Shown here one piece after another: positions 1-8,377 of a stretch of 64,000 nucleotides of DNA. The stretch is taken from positions 50,411 through 114,410 of the forward strand of contig DAHVOH010000001.1 of assembly GCA_027318915.1 (NCBI GenBank). The letters are read 5' to 3'. The notes beneath the pieces are model-generated. The model searched no databases, was not told the DNA's origin, and saw nothing but the letters and a program-made list of their open reading frames with translations. The position numbers and the translations under genes were made by a program. Positions within the stretch are counted from its first letter, which is position 1. Each line of letters begins with the position of its first letter. Origin of the DNA: Clostridiales bacterium. GTDB taxonomy: Bacteria > Bacillota_E > Sulfobacillia > Sulfobacillales > JAIMBI01.

Positions 1-714
1 GTTGCCGACCCCCGTCTCAATGACCGGGACGGTGGCGTATTGCTTCACATGCTGGATGAGGCCGGATCCGCCGCGGGGGATCAGCAGGTCCAAGCCTTCC
101 AGGTGCATCAGGCCGTCCACATAGGCTCGGTCGGTGTGGCCGACCAACTGGAGAAGGTCCGGAGCCAAACCCGCCTCGGTCAAGCTTTCGGTCAGAATTT
201 TATGCAGCATCCGGTTTGTGCCCAGCGCTTCACGTCCCCCGCGCAGAATCAGGGCATTGCCGGTTTTGATCGCCAGTCCGGCGGTCTCAATGGTCACGCC
301 GGGACGACTTTCGTAAATGAGGGCAATGACCCCCAACGGCACCGTCACGGCCTCCAGCCGCAGGCCATTGGGCAACGTGCGCAGACCTCGTCCCCGCCCG
401 AGCGGATCGGGCAGTCCCTGGAGCGTGTCCAGCGCTTGGGCCAGTCCCTCCAGCGCCTGCCCGTCCAATGCCAGACGTTTCAGCAGAGACGGGGCCATCG
501 CTTCCTGGCGGGCCTGCTCCACGTCTTGCCGGTTGGCGTCCACAATGTCCGCGGTGTGCGAGCGGATGGCATCCGCCATGCGGCCAAGGGCCGCATGGCG
601 CCCGGGAAGTCCCGCGGCCAGCCAGTCTCGCTGGACCCTCTGCGCTTGGCTCAGCAGGCCTTGGAGATGGGCCGTGACGGACTGGTCGCGCGTTTCGGTC
701 CTACTGGATGCCAT
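1..714 (-). CDS. proA: Gamma-glutamyl phosphate reductase (glutamate-5-semialdehyde dehydrogenase), partial
   Basis: Second enzyme of proline synthesis, reducing gamma-glutamyl phosphate with NADPH to glutamate-5-semialdehyde in the cytoplasm. About 238 N-terminal residues are present and the rest runs off the left edge. The family segments GVIALIYESRPGVT, ALILRGGREA and LIPRGGSGLI are readable in order. The ATG at 712-714 lies inside the end of proB: the two overlap by 14 bp, so they are transcribed together and probably translationally coupled, with proB first. Identification is firm from the motif set and the proB neighbour. What follows proA cannot be seen. Confidence 0.93.
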   Translation of the reverse strand, partial: MASSRTETRDQSVTAHLQGLLSQAQRVQRDWLAAGLPGRHAALGRMADAIRSHTADIVDANRQDVEQARQEAMAPSLLKRLALDGQALEGLAQALDTLQGLPDPLGRGRGLRTLPNGLRLEAVTVPLGVIALIYESRPGVTIETAGLAIKTGNALILRGGREALGTNRMLHKILTESLTEAGLAPDLLQLVGHTDRAYVDGLMHLEGLDLLIPRGGSGLIQHVKQYATVPVIETGVGN

Positions 715-1513
715 GGGATGCCTCCTCTCGGCAGGGGGCGGACGCGGGCCGGCCGGTGGGCTTTGGCCGCCCTATCCAGGTGCCGACCGAGGCGAACCGG
801 GCCACATCGAGCAGCACCTGCGGTTGACGGGCATAGGCGATCACAGTGGGGATGCCGTCTCTCGCGACATGCATGGCTGCCTCCAGTTTGCTACGCATCC
901 CGCCGCGACCCCACGAAGAGCCCTTGGCGAGGGACTCGGGGGAGGCCTCCAACAGGGCTTCGATGGCGGTCCAGTCCAAGCGGGACAGGGGCCGCGAGGG
1001 GCCGCGCGCCCCCGGCAGGGTCTCATAGACACCGTCCACATCGCTCAGCAAAACCAGCACGTCCGCCTGCACCAAACGGGCCAAGAGGGCCGCCACCCGA
1101 TCATTTTCGCCCAATTCCGTGTCGGGCCGGCTGACGACGTCGTTCTCGTTGACCACCGGCAGGACTCCGGCCGCCCACAAATCTTCGAGGGTGTATCGCA
1201 GCGGCGACGGCGTTTGAGGCTCCAGATCCGGTTTGAGGACGAGAACTTGAGCGATGCTCCGCGTGCCTAAAAACCGCCGATAGACACCCATGAGATGTGC
1301 CTGTCCCACCGCCGCCTGCGCCGACCGATTGCTGGAACGCGCGCCGATGAGCGCGGAACCGGTGGCCACCGCACCCGAGGACACCAGCACGACTTCGTGC
1401 GCTTCGGCCATCAAACGTCGAATCTGCAGGCACAGCTGCCCGATGACCGTGGAGTCCGGCCAGCCATCGGGGCCCACCAGGCTCGAACTCCCCACTTTGA
1501 CCACCAGACGCAA
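701..1513 (-). CDS. proB: Glutamate 5-kinase, short form without PUA domain
   Basis: Phosphorylates glutamate to gamma-glutamyl phosphate, the first step of proline synthesis. The 270-residue protein is an amino-acid-kinase fold: it opens with VVKVGSSSLV, has VLVSSGAVATG near residue 45, VVNENDVVS in the middle and GRGGMRSKLEAA near residue 215. Many ProB proteins of about 370 residues carry a C-terminal PUA domain; this one stops after the kinase domain, as the short forms do. The start is TTG at 1511-1513, supported by GAGGAGGT eight to nine bases upstream; no ATG fits. It overlaps proA by 14 bp. A promoter with phased repeats lies just upstream. Confidence 0.93.
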   Translation of the reverse strand: MRLVVKVGSSSLVGPDGWPDSTVIGQLCLQIRRLMAEAHEVVLVSSGAVATGSALIGARSSNRSAQAAVGQAHLMGVYRRFLGTRSIAQVLVLKPDLEPQTPSPLRYTLEDLWAAGVLPVVNENDVVSRPDTELGENDRVAALLARLVQADVLVLLSDVDGVYETLPGARGPSRPLSRLDWTAIEALLEASPESLAKGSSWGRGGMRSKLEAAMHVARDGIPTVIAYARQPQVLLDVARFASVGTWIGRPKPTGRPASAPCREEASHGIQ

Positions 1514-1535
1514 GGAAGACCTCCTCAGGGCACAA

Positions 1536-1564
1536 AGTATGCAATACTATGCATGACTATGCAA
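1536..1564 (-). promoter_or_regulatory. proBA promoter overlaid by three 10-bp-phased TATGCA repeats
   Basis: On the minus strand a -35-like TTGCAT (1559-1564) is separated by 17 bases from a -10-like CATACT (1536-1541), upstream of the proB ribosome binding site. On the plus strand TATGCA occurs three times with exact 10-bp spacing (1538, 1548, 1558), so the repeats sit on one face of the helix and cover both promoter boxes. This could be an operator, or simply repetitive promoter sequence. No regulator is implied by the sequence. Confidence 0.45.
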
Positions 1565-1648
1565 GAGGTTCATTAAAAAGGCTGTGGCGTCGTGGCCTGC
1601 GTTTGCCTCGATGCTAAATAGGGTCGGCTCGCATCCTTCATGGGCCGG

Positions 1649-2905
1649 CTAGCGAGACTCATCGTCATCGGGTTCGGGTTCGTGGCGGCGAAAGGTCGAC
1701 GGGCTGTGGGCGCCGTGCCGGCGGGCCGCCAACGGACCAATGGCGCCCGTGCCAAACCGTCGCCGGATGTCGTCCACGGCCCGTTCCAATGCCAGATCGC
1801 GTGGATTTTCGAAGAGATCCCCGGGCGTTTCCGCCAGACGGCTGACGCCCAGGCCCAGAAGCCGCACGGGTTCGGGATGAGGACGCGACGCAAACAGGCC
1901 CAGCGCCGTCTGATACAGACGGTCCCGGTCCTGGGTCGGGGACGCCAGCAGCGTTTGCCGCGTGTGCAGGACGAATCGGGCGGTTTTGTACTTGAGAATC
2001 ACTGTCCGGCCCCAGCGTCGGTGAGAGCGCAGCCGACTCGCCAGCTCGTCGGCCAGGCTGAGGAGATAGGGCCGCGCGTCAGCCGTGTCGCGTACGTCAT
2101 GGGCCAAGGTGCGTTCAACGCTGACGGACTGCTCGTCGCCCGGAACGGGCACGGACACCCGCGAAGGGTCAAGCCCGCGAGCTCTGAGCTGCAAAGGGCC
2201 GGCGTGGCCCCCCAGCACCGTACCCAGCGTCGCCGCCGGAGCCCGGGCCAGGTCACCGATGGAATGGATGCCGGCGGCCTCGAGACGCGCGCTCCCTTTG
2301 GGACCGACGCCATACAATGCGCGCACCGGCAGGGGCCATAGACGCGTCGGGACATCCTCCGGCCACAGGGCCGTGATGCCGGCCGGTTTCTCCATGTCGC
2401 TGGCCTGCTTGGCCAGCATCTTGTTGGAACTGACGCCGATGCTGACCGAGATGCCTATCTCCTCGCGCACGCGGCTCTGCAACCGTCGGGCGCCCTGCAC
2501 CGGATCGTAGGCGTAGGGCCGGAGGGCCCCTCCGCCCATATCGAGCCATGCCTCATCGATGGAGCACGGTTCCACGACCGGGGAAAATTCGGCGAACAGG
2601 TCCATCAGGCGCCGGCTGAAAGCCCCGTACAAGGCACCGTCAGGGGGAATGACCACCAGATCGGGACAGAGGCGAAGCGCCTGGGCCAACGGCATCGCCG
2701 TTTTCACGCCATAAGGGCGCGCCTCATAGGTGGCGGTCAGGACAATGCCGTGACGCGTTGCCGGATCGCCGCCCACCACCAGAGGACGCCCACGCAGCGT
2801 GGGGTCGACGGCGAGATGACAGGCGGCAAAAAAAGCATCGGCGTCGCAGTGCCAGACAACCGGGCGGAGGCCGCCCGCATTTTCCGATGGCTCATGCGTT
2901 CGCAT
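1649..2905 (-). CDS. dinB: DNA polymerase IV (Y-family translesion polymerase)
   Basis: Error-prone polymerase that copies past damaged template bases. The 418-residue protein has the Y-family catalytic motifs: DADAFFA near residue 18 (first metal ligand) and SIDEAWLDM near residue 115, followed by ISVSIGVSSNKMLAKQASD and a helix-hairpin-helix stretch ALYGVGPKGSARLEAAGI. A little-finger region with GLGVSRL near the end completes the fold. Reading could extend upstream to 3079, but the ATG at 2903-2905 has a GAGG site seven bases before it and matches the family N-terminus, so that start is used. It stands alone between proB and a divergent VOC gene. No LexA-type operator was recognised. Confidence 0.92.
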   Translation of the reverse strand: MRTHEPSENAGGLRPVVWHCDADAFFAACHLAVDPTLRGRPLVVGGDPATRHGIVLTATYEARPYGVKTAMPLAQALRLCPDLVVIPPDGALYGAFSRRLMDLFAEFSPVVEPCSIDEAWLDMGGGALRPYAYDPVQGARRLQSRVREEIGISVSIGVSSNKMLAKQASDMEKPAGITALWPEDVPTRLWPLPVRALYGVGPKGSARLEAAGIHSIGDLARAPAATLGTVLGGHAGPLQLRARGLDPSRVSVPVPGDEQSVSVERTLAHDVRDTADARPYLLSLADELASRLRSHRRWGRTVILKYKTARFVLHTRQTLLASPTQDRDRLYQTALGLFASRPHPEPVRLLGLGVSRLAETPGDLFENPRDLALERAVDDIRRRFGTGAIGPLAARRHGAHSPSTFRRHEPEPDDDESR

Positions 2906-3060
2906 TATGGCCTCATGGTAGATCGTTGAGGCGCGGTCGGCAAGGATTGCGGACCACCGAAACGGTATAATGCCACTGGTGCGGATGCGAGAGGGATCGG
3001 GCTGGCCGGGCGGTGCTCGCCGGTCACCGGTCGAGGGTGCGTTCCCCAAAGGAGGCGCGG

Positions 3061-3399
3061 ATGATGGTTGTGGGAGCATTGGATCATGTGGCGGTGCGCG
3101 TAGAGGATCCCGCCGCCCTCCATCAGTTTCTGCAAGAGGTGCTCGGGCTCGAGCGCAAGGGAACGGCCCTGCGCGGAGTGTATGCGCTGCCGGGCGGCGT
3201 GAGTCTGGCCGTGTTTCCGGTTGGCGCGGAGTCGGGTGGACAAGGCGATCGCCAGTCTACCAGGCTGCCGGATCATGTGGCGCTGCGGGTGGACAGTCTT
3301 CGCGCCGCAGAAGAGAAGCTGGCCGCACATGGCTATCACCTCACGGGAGACATGGTCGTGGCGCCGGGGGGCCTGTGCGTGCAGTTTGTGGAGTCGTGA
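3061..3399 (+). CDS. VOC (glyoxalase/bleomycin-resistance) superfamily protein, small
   Basis: A 112-residue single-domain protein with two half-repeats of the VOC beta-alpha-beta-beta-beta fold: ALDHVAVRVEDPAALHQFL at the N-terminus and PDHVALRVDSLRAAEEKL in the second half. The His residues after each ALDH/PDH and the Glu in LCVQFVES are the usual metal ligands, so it may bind a divalent metal. Substrate is unknown; the family includes glyoxalase I, dioxygenases, epimerases and antibiotic-binding proteins. AAAGGAGG lies about six bases before ATG 3061, and a second ATG follows directly. It is monocistronic and divergent from dinB. Confidence 0.75.
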   Translation: MMVVGALDHVAVRVEDPAALHQFLQEVLGLERKGTALRGVYALPGGVSLAVFPVGAESGGQGDRQSTRLPDHVALRVDSLRAAEEKLAAHGYHLTGDMVVAPGGLCVQFVES

Positions 3400-3457
3400 G
3401 CGGCTTCCGTCTCTCGGTGGCGGATGTCGACGGGTCGGTTAAGGGTTCACGTGTCGG

Positions 3458-3600
3458 TTACCGATAGAGGTTGAGGGCCCGGACCTCGGCGGGGGTGCAG
3501 GGGATGCCCGTCGGATAGGTCCCTGGGGTCCATTCCGCCCACACGGTGAGGCCGGCCCCGTCGTGGCGTGACCGCTGAGGGGGACGTCTCCAAGGGGATC
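3458..3600 (-). pseudogene. Remnant of an ISAzo13-like transposase C-terminus
   Basis: On the minus strand a stretch ending in a TAA at 3458-3460 reads GLTVWAEWTPGTYPTGIP followed by CTPAEVRALNLYR. The pattern of TGL-V-A-LD-GTYPTG-then-acidic residues resembles the C-terminal end of ISAzo13-family DDE transposases. Only about 45 residues can be followed, and the upstream part needs a frame change, so this is a decayed fragment. The assignment rests on remembered family motifs. Confidence 0.4.
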
Positions 3601-3892
3601 ACCGGCCATCTCCGCCCGTTGCGGCCGCGGAAGCTGACGAGCCGGTGCGCGAAGCGCGAGCGAATGCTGCAGGCGCGTGCCCGGGAGGATTATTCCCAGG
3701 CACGCGGAGGCCCGTCGCATTGGCGCGCTGCCGTTCGACCGGCCAGGGCCGTCCGCGGTACCCGGGGCTCCCGCCCCGTCCGCGACCAGGTCCAGTGCCT
3801 GCGCGTCCGAGTGCCGAGCCCGGCCCTGCTCCTGCCATCACTCGACTTAAGTCCAGTCCTTGGCATTCGTAGCAACGATGGCCGAGTGGGCC
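3601..3892 (+). other. Gene-free stretch between transposase remnant and hom
   Basis: About 290 bases with no reading frame of convincing composition. A region near 3790-3835 faintly resembles a tRNA T-arm but does not fold as one. No promoter or terminator could be supported. Confidence 0.4.
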
Positions 3893-5179
3893 CTAAGGTC
3901 CGGCCCACTCCAACTCGGGGGCGCTGAGAGGACTGACGGATGGTCCCAGGCCGGGGCCCAGCCAGAGTGGCTCGCCGGCCCCGCCGAGCAGACCCGGGGG
4001 CAGTTCGTGGCTCGGCAGCGGTCCCATCACAATTCCTTCGAACGATCCTTCGAACGCGATGCCCCACGGGAACGAGCGCGAGCGGCGGCTGGGCCATCCC
4101 CGCCGCTCGGCCACCGTCTCCACGTGACGCCGTTGGGCATCGTCATCGGGCGCGATGGGTACAAACGCGTAGAGGCGGGGGGCCTCCGCGCGGTGAGGAC
4201 GGACGGTTGGAAAATACGGGGGCGGTGCGCCCAATACAACCGCCGCCGCTTCCAACACGTCGCTCAAGACCGCGCTGGCAGTGGCCGCACCGCCTGCTCC
4301 CAGGCCCAAGAGTCCCGTGGGTCCCCCTGGGTCTCCAGCCACTAGCACCGCGTTTTCCGGTCCTTGCGGACCGGCGAAGAGATGGTGCCGGGGGATGAGG
4401 GTCGGGCCGACCAGGCCTTGAATCCCCCCGTCTTGACGCCATGCCTGCGCCAGCAGCTTGACGGCAAAGTGGGGTTGCAGCCGTGTCAGCGCGGGTGCGC
4501 TGAGTCCCCGGATTCCTCTCAGCGGCCAGGACGTGGGCGGGATGTCGGCACCAAAGGCGGCTTGGACCAAAATAGAGAGTTTTCGGGCCGTGTCCATGCC
4601 GTCCACATCGTCGGTGGGGTCCGACTCGGCGTAACCCAAGCGCTGCGCCTGTTGCAGCGCGAGCGCGTACTCGTGTCCTTGGCTCATCGCCCCCAGCAGA
4701 TAATTCGCGGTGCCGTTGAGCACGCCTCCCACGTAGCGGATGTTCTCGCCGGCTCGTGAGCGGGCGAGGACACGCATGATGGGAATGGCTCCGCCTACGG
4801 CGGCTTCCTGGAACAGGGCGGTTTCGCTGCGCCGCGCCGTGCGCTGCAGTTCCGCGCCTCTCTCCGCCAACAGCGCTTTGTTGGCGGTGACGACCGGCCG
4901 CCGGCTGGCCAATACGCGGGTCAGGACGGGAAACCACTCCGGACCGCCCGCCAGTTCCACCACCACGTGAATGTGGGGATCGCGCAACAGGTCTTCCACA
5001 TCGGTGGTGTAGCCCAGATCGGGCGGCGGGCAGGGACGCGGAGCATGGGGTGTGCGCACGACGGCACGGCGCACGCGCAGGGGCTCGCCGAGACGGCCCT
5101 GGATCTCGGCCTCGCCCGCGGCGATCTGGGTCAGCAGGGCCGCCCCCACATGGCCCACGCCAATGACGCCGATGTTCAC
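3893..5179 (-). CDS. hom: Homoserine dehydrogenase
   Basis: Reduces aspartate semialdehyde to homoserine, the branch point for threonine and methionine. The 428 residues open with the Rossmann motif GVGHVG (residues 6-11), followed by VTANKALLA (catalytic Lys near residue 100), FQEAAVGGAIPI and GGVLNGTANYLL near 150, and ESDPTDDVDGMDTARKL. The C-terminal 80 or so residues occupy the place of the regulatory ACT domain but are divergent and rich in Pro and Gly, so feedback control cannot be judged. The start is GTG at 5177-5179, overlapping the TGA of metX in a GTGA, so the two are translationally coupled and homoserine supply is tied to its acylation. Confidence 0.93.
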   Translation of the reverse strand: MNIGVIGVGHVGAALLTQIAAGEAEIQGRLGEPLRVRRAVVRTPHAPRPCPPPDLGYTTDVEDLLRDPHIHVVVELAGGPEWFPVLTRVLASRRPVVTANKALLAERGAELQRTARRSETALFQEAAVGGAIPIMRVLARSRAGENIRYVGGVLNGTANYLLGAMSQGHEYALALQQAQRLGYAESDPTDDVDGMDTARKLSILVQAAFGADIPPTSWPLRGIRGLSAPALTRLQPHFAVKLLAQAWRQDGGIQGLVGPTLIPRHHLFAGPQGPENAVLVAGDPGGPTGLLGLGAGGAATASAVLSDVLEAAAVVLGAPPPYFPTVRPHRAEAPRLYAFVPIAPDDDAQRRHVETVAERRGWPSRRSRSFPWGIAFEGSFEGIVMGPLPSHELPPGLLGGAGEPLWLGPGLGPSVSPLSAPELEWAGP

Positions 5180-6267
5180 GAAACGTCCTCGGCCAAGCAG
5201 ACGTCGGCCACGTCCGCCATGACCGTTCCGAGCCAGTGCCGCATTTCGGGTGAGTCAATCAAGAAGGCGTCGTGCCCGATGTCCGAATCCAGTTCCTCGT
5301 AGTGCACGGTCACGCCGGCGCTGGCCAAACGGCCGGCGAGGGCCTGGATATCGTCCGGGGGAAACAGCCAATCGTGGGAGATTCCGGCCAGATGGAGGCG
5401 GGCTTGAATGCCGGCGTCGGGGCGGTCCCGACCGGCCCACAGATCGTACAGGTCCATGGCCCGGCTGAGCAGGAGGTAGGTCATGGCGTCGAACCGGCGG
5501 GCCAGCTTGTCGCCCTGGTAGGTGAGGTAGGACTCGACGGCAAAGTGCACCCCTTCGGGTCCGGCGGCCAGGTCCCCGTCCGGCTGCCGGCGGCGTCCGA
5601 AGCGGGCGCTGATGTGGGTGGACGAGCGATATGTCAGCATGGCCAGCATCCGAGCGGCCTGAATGCCGCCGGCCGGGTCGCCGTGCCGGAGACCCAGGGC
5701 CACCGCCGCTCGCTGGGCGGCGTTTAGGCCGACGCTGAGCGGGGAGAGGGCATCGCTCGCCCCGATGGCCGCCGCGACCGCGACCCGTTCCGGATAGAGC
5801 GCCGCCCACTCCAACGCCTGCATGCCGCCCAGCGAGCCGCCGATGGCCAGGGCCAAGCGCGGCACCTCCAGCACATCGAGGACGCGTGCCTGCACCCGCA
5901 CCATGTCGCGCACCGTCACCACCGGGAATCGCCGACCAAAGGGCCGGCCATCGGGGGCAAGGGATTGCGGACCGGTGGTCCCCGCGGACCCGCCCAGAAC
6001 ATTCATGCCCAGCACCCACCAGGAATCCGTGTCCAAGGGCCGGCCCGGGCCGACAAACGCCTCCCACCAGCCGGGACGATCCTCGGCGCCGTGACGCGCG
6101 ACATGCGCGTCGCCGGTCAAGGCATGCAACACCAGACACGCCCGATTCGGCCGACACCGGCCAAACCCCTCGACGCGCACCACAATCGGCCCCAGGGGCA
6201 CGCCGCACTCCAGAATCAGAGGCTCATCGCCGTATACCTCGATGTCTTCTGTCACCGCCGCCTCCAT
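5176..6267 (-). CDS. metX: Homoserine O-acetyltransferase (alpha/beta hydrolase type)
   Basis: Acylates homoserine with acetyl-CoA to make the activated ester used by the MetY sulfhydrylase encoded at 12.65 kb. The 363-residue protein shows LVLHALTGDAHV near residue 46, NVLGGSAGTTGPQS near 90, the nucleophile elbow AIGGSLGGMQALEW with Ser145, and the Asp/His end DSDIGHDAFL. Some MetX proteins use succinyl-CoA; the sequence alone does not settle this. Reading continues upstream to 7479 across hemQ, which cannot be real; the ATG at 6265-6267 gives the family length. It heads a two-gene operon with hom, divergent from the haem operon. Confidence 0.93.
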   Translation of the reverse strand: MEAAVTEDIEVYGDEPLILECGVPLGPIVVRVEGFGRCRPNRACLVLHALTGDAHVARHGAEDRPGWWEAFVGPGRPLDTDSWWVLGMNVLGGSAGTTGPQSLAPDGRPFGRRFPVVTVRDMVRVQARVLDVLEVPRLALAIGGSLGGMQALEWAALYPERVAVAAAIGASDALSPLSVGLNAAQRAAVALGLRHGDPAGGIQAARMLAMLTYRSSTHISARFGRRRQPDGDLAAGPEGVHFAVESYLTYQGDKLARRFDAMTYLLLSRAMDLYDLWAGRDRPDAGIQARLHLAGISHDWLFPPDDIQALAGRLASAGVTVHYEELDSDIGHDAFLIDSPEMRHWLGTVMADVADVCLAEDVS

Positions 6268-6555
6268 TGCCGGGGCCTGCGAATCCTGTGCAACCCGCGG
6301 CGCGGCCTTCCGCTCTACCGACAAGGGTGCCCGCAGGGTCAAGCTGGCATTAGGGTAGCCAGCCCGTTTCCCGGTGTCAACGAAGCGACGCGGCATGGGC
6401 GCGAGACGCGATGACGCCGGCGCACGCGCTGAGCCTTGTAGGAAGCGGACGCGCTCGGGGATTTCGCCGGCCGTCCGCCGGGCCGCCCACAGCCCGGCCA
6501 TTCTTGCGCGTGCTATTGTGTTGGGGGAGCGGGAATGCGGCAGGGGGGCGAGGCC
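6268..6555 (-). other. Divergent intergenic region metX / hemQ
   Basis: About 290 bases that must hold the promoters for metX-hom and for the haem operon. No SAM-I or other SAM riboswitch core was recognised upstream of metX, in contrast to metY. A GC-rich interrupted inverted pattern around 6310-6360 is compatible with a structured leader but matches nothing known to me. Confidence 0.4.
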
Positions 6556-7320
6556 ATGAGCGAGCCGGTGGAGACCCTGGAGGGTTGGTGGGTTTTGCAT
6601 GATTTGCGGCGCGTCGACTGGGAGCGGTGGCGGGCGACGGACGCGATCACCCGCCGATCGGTGGTTCGCCAGACCCAGGAACTGGTGGGACAGTGGCAGG
6701 AGCTCGACCGGGCGCGTGCGGGCGGATTTGCTCTGTATCGCATCGCCGGTCACAAGGCTGACGTGCTGTGGCTGCATCTGCGCCCGACGTTGAATGATCT
6801 GGTGGATCTGAAAGCCACCTTCGATAAGGGGGCATGGGCCCCGTTCATGCCCGCCGCCTACTCGTACGTGTCGGTGGTTGAACTCTCGGCCTACCAGGCG
6901 CGGGGCAATCCCGACCCGGAAACCAACCCCTACTTGAAGTCTCGCCTCTATCCGGAAGTGCCGCCCTCGCCCTATGTCTGCTTCTATCCCATGTCGAAAC
7001 GCCGCGAGGGGGCTGACAACTGGTACATGATGGATCGGGCGGACCGAGCTCACCTCATGCGCGGACACGGAGCGGTGGGCCACAAGTACCACGACCGGGT
7101 GATCCAGATTATTTCCGGCTCCCAAGGGTTGGATGACTGGGAGTGGGGGGTGACGTTGTTTGCCGAGGACGCCTTGGACTTTAAAAAGTTGATTTATGAA
7201 ATGCGATTTGATGAGGCCAGCGCGCGCTTTGCCGACTTTGGCCCCTTCTATCTCGGAAGCCGGCTGGACGCGGCGGGATTGGGCGATTGGCTGGATCTGG
7301 ACGGGACCGACCGCGCATGA
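6556..7320 (+). CDS. hemQ: Coproheme decarboxylase (chlorite-dismutase fold)
   Basis: Last enzyme of the coproporphyrin-dependent haem route: oxidatively decarboxylates two propionates of coproheme to make protoheme. The 254-residue protein has the chlorite-dismutase fold: LWLHLRPTLNDLVDL in the middle, YPMSKRREGADNWY (the loop carrying the Tyr that reacts) near residue 145, and MRGHGAVGHKYHDRVIQ with the proximal His near 178. The ATG at 6556 follows GGGGGGCGAGG; an upstream ATG at 6535 would add seven residues. It overlaps hemE by ATGA. It leads a tight four-gene haem operon typical of Bacillota and Actinobacteria. Confidence 0.93.
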   Translation: MSEPVETLEGWWVLHDLRRVDWERWRATDAITRRSVVRQTQELVGQWQELDRARAGGFALYRIAGHKADVLWLHLRPTLNDLVDLKATFDKGAWAPFMPAAYSYVSVVELSAYQARGNPDPETNPYLKSRLYPEVPPSPYVCFYPMSKRREGADNWYMMDRADRAHLMRGHGAVGHKYHDRVIQIISGSQGLDDWEWGVTLFAEDALDFKKLIYEMRFDEASARFADFGPFYLGSRLDAAGLGDWLDLDGTDRA

Positions 7321-8354
7321 GCCACCAGGACCGCTTCTTGAAAGCGTGCCGAGGCCAACCCACGGATCGGGTGCCGGTGTGGTTGATGCGGCAGGCGGGC
7401 CGTTATCAGCCGACGTATCGCGCACTGCGCCAAACCAAAAGTCTCCTGGAGCTGGCCGGCACCCCCTCGTTGGCCGCACAAATCACCGTCCGCCCGGTGG
7501 AAGAGTTCGGGCTGGATGCGGCGATCCTGTTTTCCGACATCATGGTGCCGCTGGGTCCGGCGGGCGTGGTTTACGAGATTCGGGAGGGTGTCGGGCCGGT
7601 CGTGGCGGATCCCATTCGCTCGGGGATCCAGGCGGCGCGGCTGAAGGTCTTGGATCCGCCCCGGGATCAGCCGACCACCGGGGAGGCTGTGGCCCGTGCG
7701 GTGGAGTTGCTGGACGGCGTCCCGCTCATTGGTTTCGCCGGGGCTCCATTCACGCTGGCCAGCTACCTGGTGGAAGGTCGGCCGAGCCGGACCTATGCCT
7801 ACAGCAAACGGCTCATGTGGACCGATCCGGACACGTGGGACCGGCTCATGACGGTGCTGGGCGACATCGTTATCGCGCACCTCAAGGCTCAATTGCAGGC
7901 CGGGGCGCGGGCGTGGCAGCTGTTTGATTCCTGGATTGGCGCCCTGAGCCGGGAAGACTACGAAACCCGGGTGTTCCCGTACACGCGCCGGATTTTTGAC
8001 AGTCTGTCCCCCCTCGGGGCGCCGGGCATCTACTTCGGCGTCGGGGCGGGCCATTTGTTGGCGTCGATGACCCGCGTCGGGGCTGAGGTGATCGGGGTCG
8101 ACTGGCGTCAGCCGCTGGGCGAGGTGCGGCGGACGCTGGGATCCGGCATCGCCCTGCAGGGCAACTTGGATCCGGTGGCGCTCTTGGCGCCGTGGGACAC
8201 CACGGCGGTCCAGGCCCGGCGGGTGCTGGCCGAACTGGCGGGGCAGCCCGGATACGTGTTCAATCTGGGACATGGGGTGTTGCCGGACACCGACCCCGAA
8301 CAGGTGCGGCGCCTGGTTCGCCTGGTCCACACCGAAGGCGAGCCCGGCCGCTGA
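7317..8354 (+). CDS. hemE: Uroporphyrinogen III decarboxylase
   Basis: Removes four acetate carboxyls from uroporphyrinogen III to give coproporphyrinogen III. The 345-residue protein carries the N-terminal signature VPVWLMRQAGRYQPTYR near residue 17, the Asp motif ILFSDIMVPLGP near 70, GFAGAPFTLASYLVEG near 140, and VFNLGHGVLPDTDPEQV at the end. ATG 7317 sits in ATGA, overlapping the hemQ stop by four bases, which indicates coupling. The order hemQ-E-H-Y differs from the more familiar hemEHY layout by having hemQ first. Confidence 0.96.
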   Translation: MSHQDRFLKACRGQPTDRVPVWLMRQAGRYQPTYRALRQTKSLLELAGTPSLAAQITVRPVEEFGLDAAILFSDIMVPLGPAGVVYEIREGVGPVVADPIRSGIQAARLKVLDPPRDQPTTGEAVARAVELLDGVPLIGFAGAPFTLASYLVEGRPSRTYAYSKRLMWTDPDTWDRLMTVLGDIVIAHLKAQLQAGARAWQLFDSWIGALSREDYETRVFPYTRRIFDSLSPLGAPGIYFGVGAGHLLASMTRVGAEVIGVDWRQPLGEVRRTLGSGIALQGNLDPVALLAPWDTTAVQARRVLAELAGQPGYVFNLGHGVLPDTDPEQVRRLVRLVHTEGEPGR

Positions 8355-8377
8355 CCGTGCAGGAGGGATGACAAGCC

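Noticed and set aside
3780..3845. tRNA-like T-arm sequence ending in CCA
   Set aside because: No acceptor, D or anticodon stem could be folded. A similar string near 49145 is likewise unpaired.
6290..6400. Possible SAM riboswitch upstream of metX
   Set aside because: No conserved core of SAM-I, SAM-II or SAM-IV could be aligned; only vague GC pairing is present.
5176..7479. A 767-residue minus-strand reading frame including metX
   Set aside because: The N-terminal 400 residues run antisense through hemQ and have no family resemblance; MetX begins at ATG 6267.
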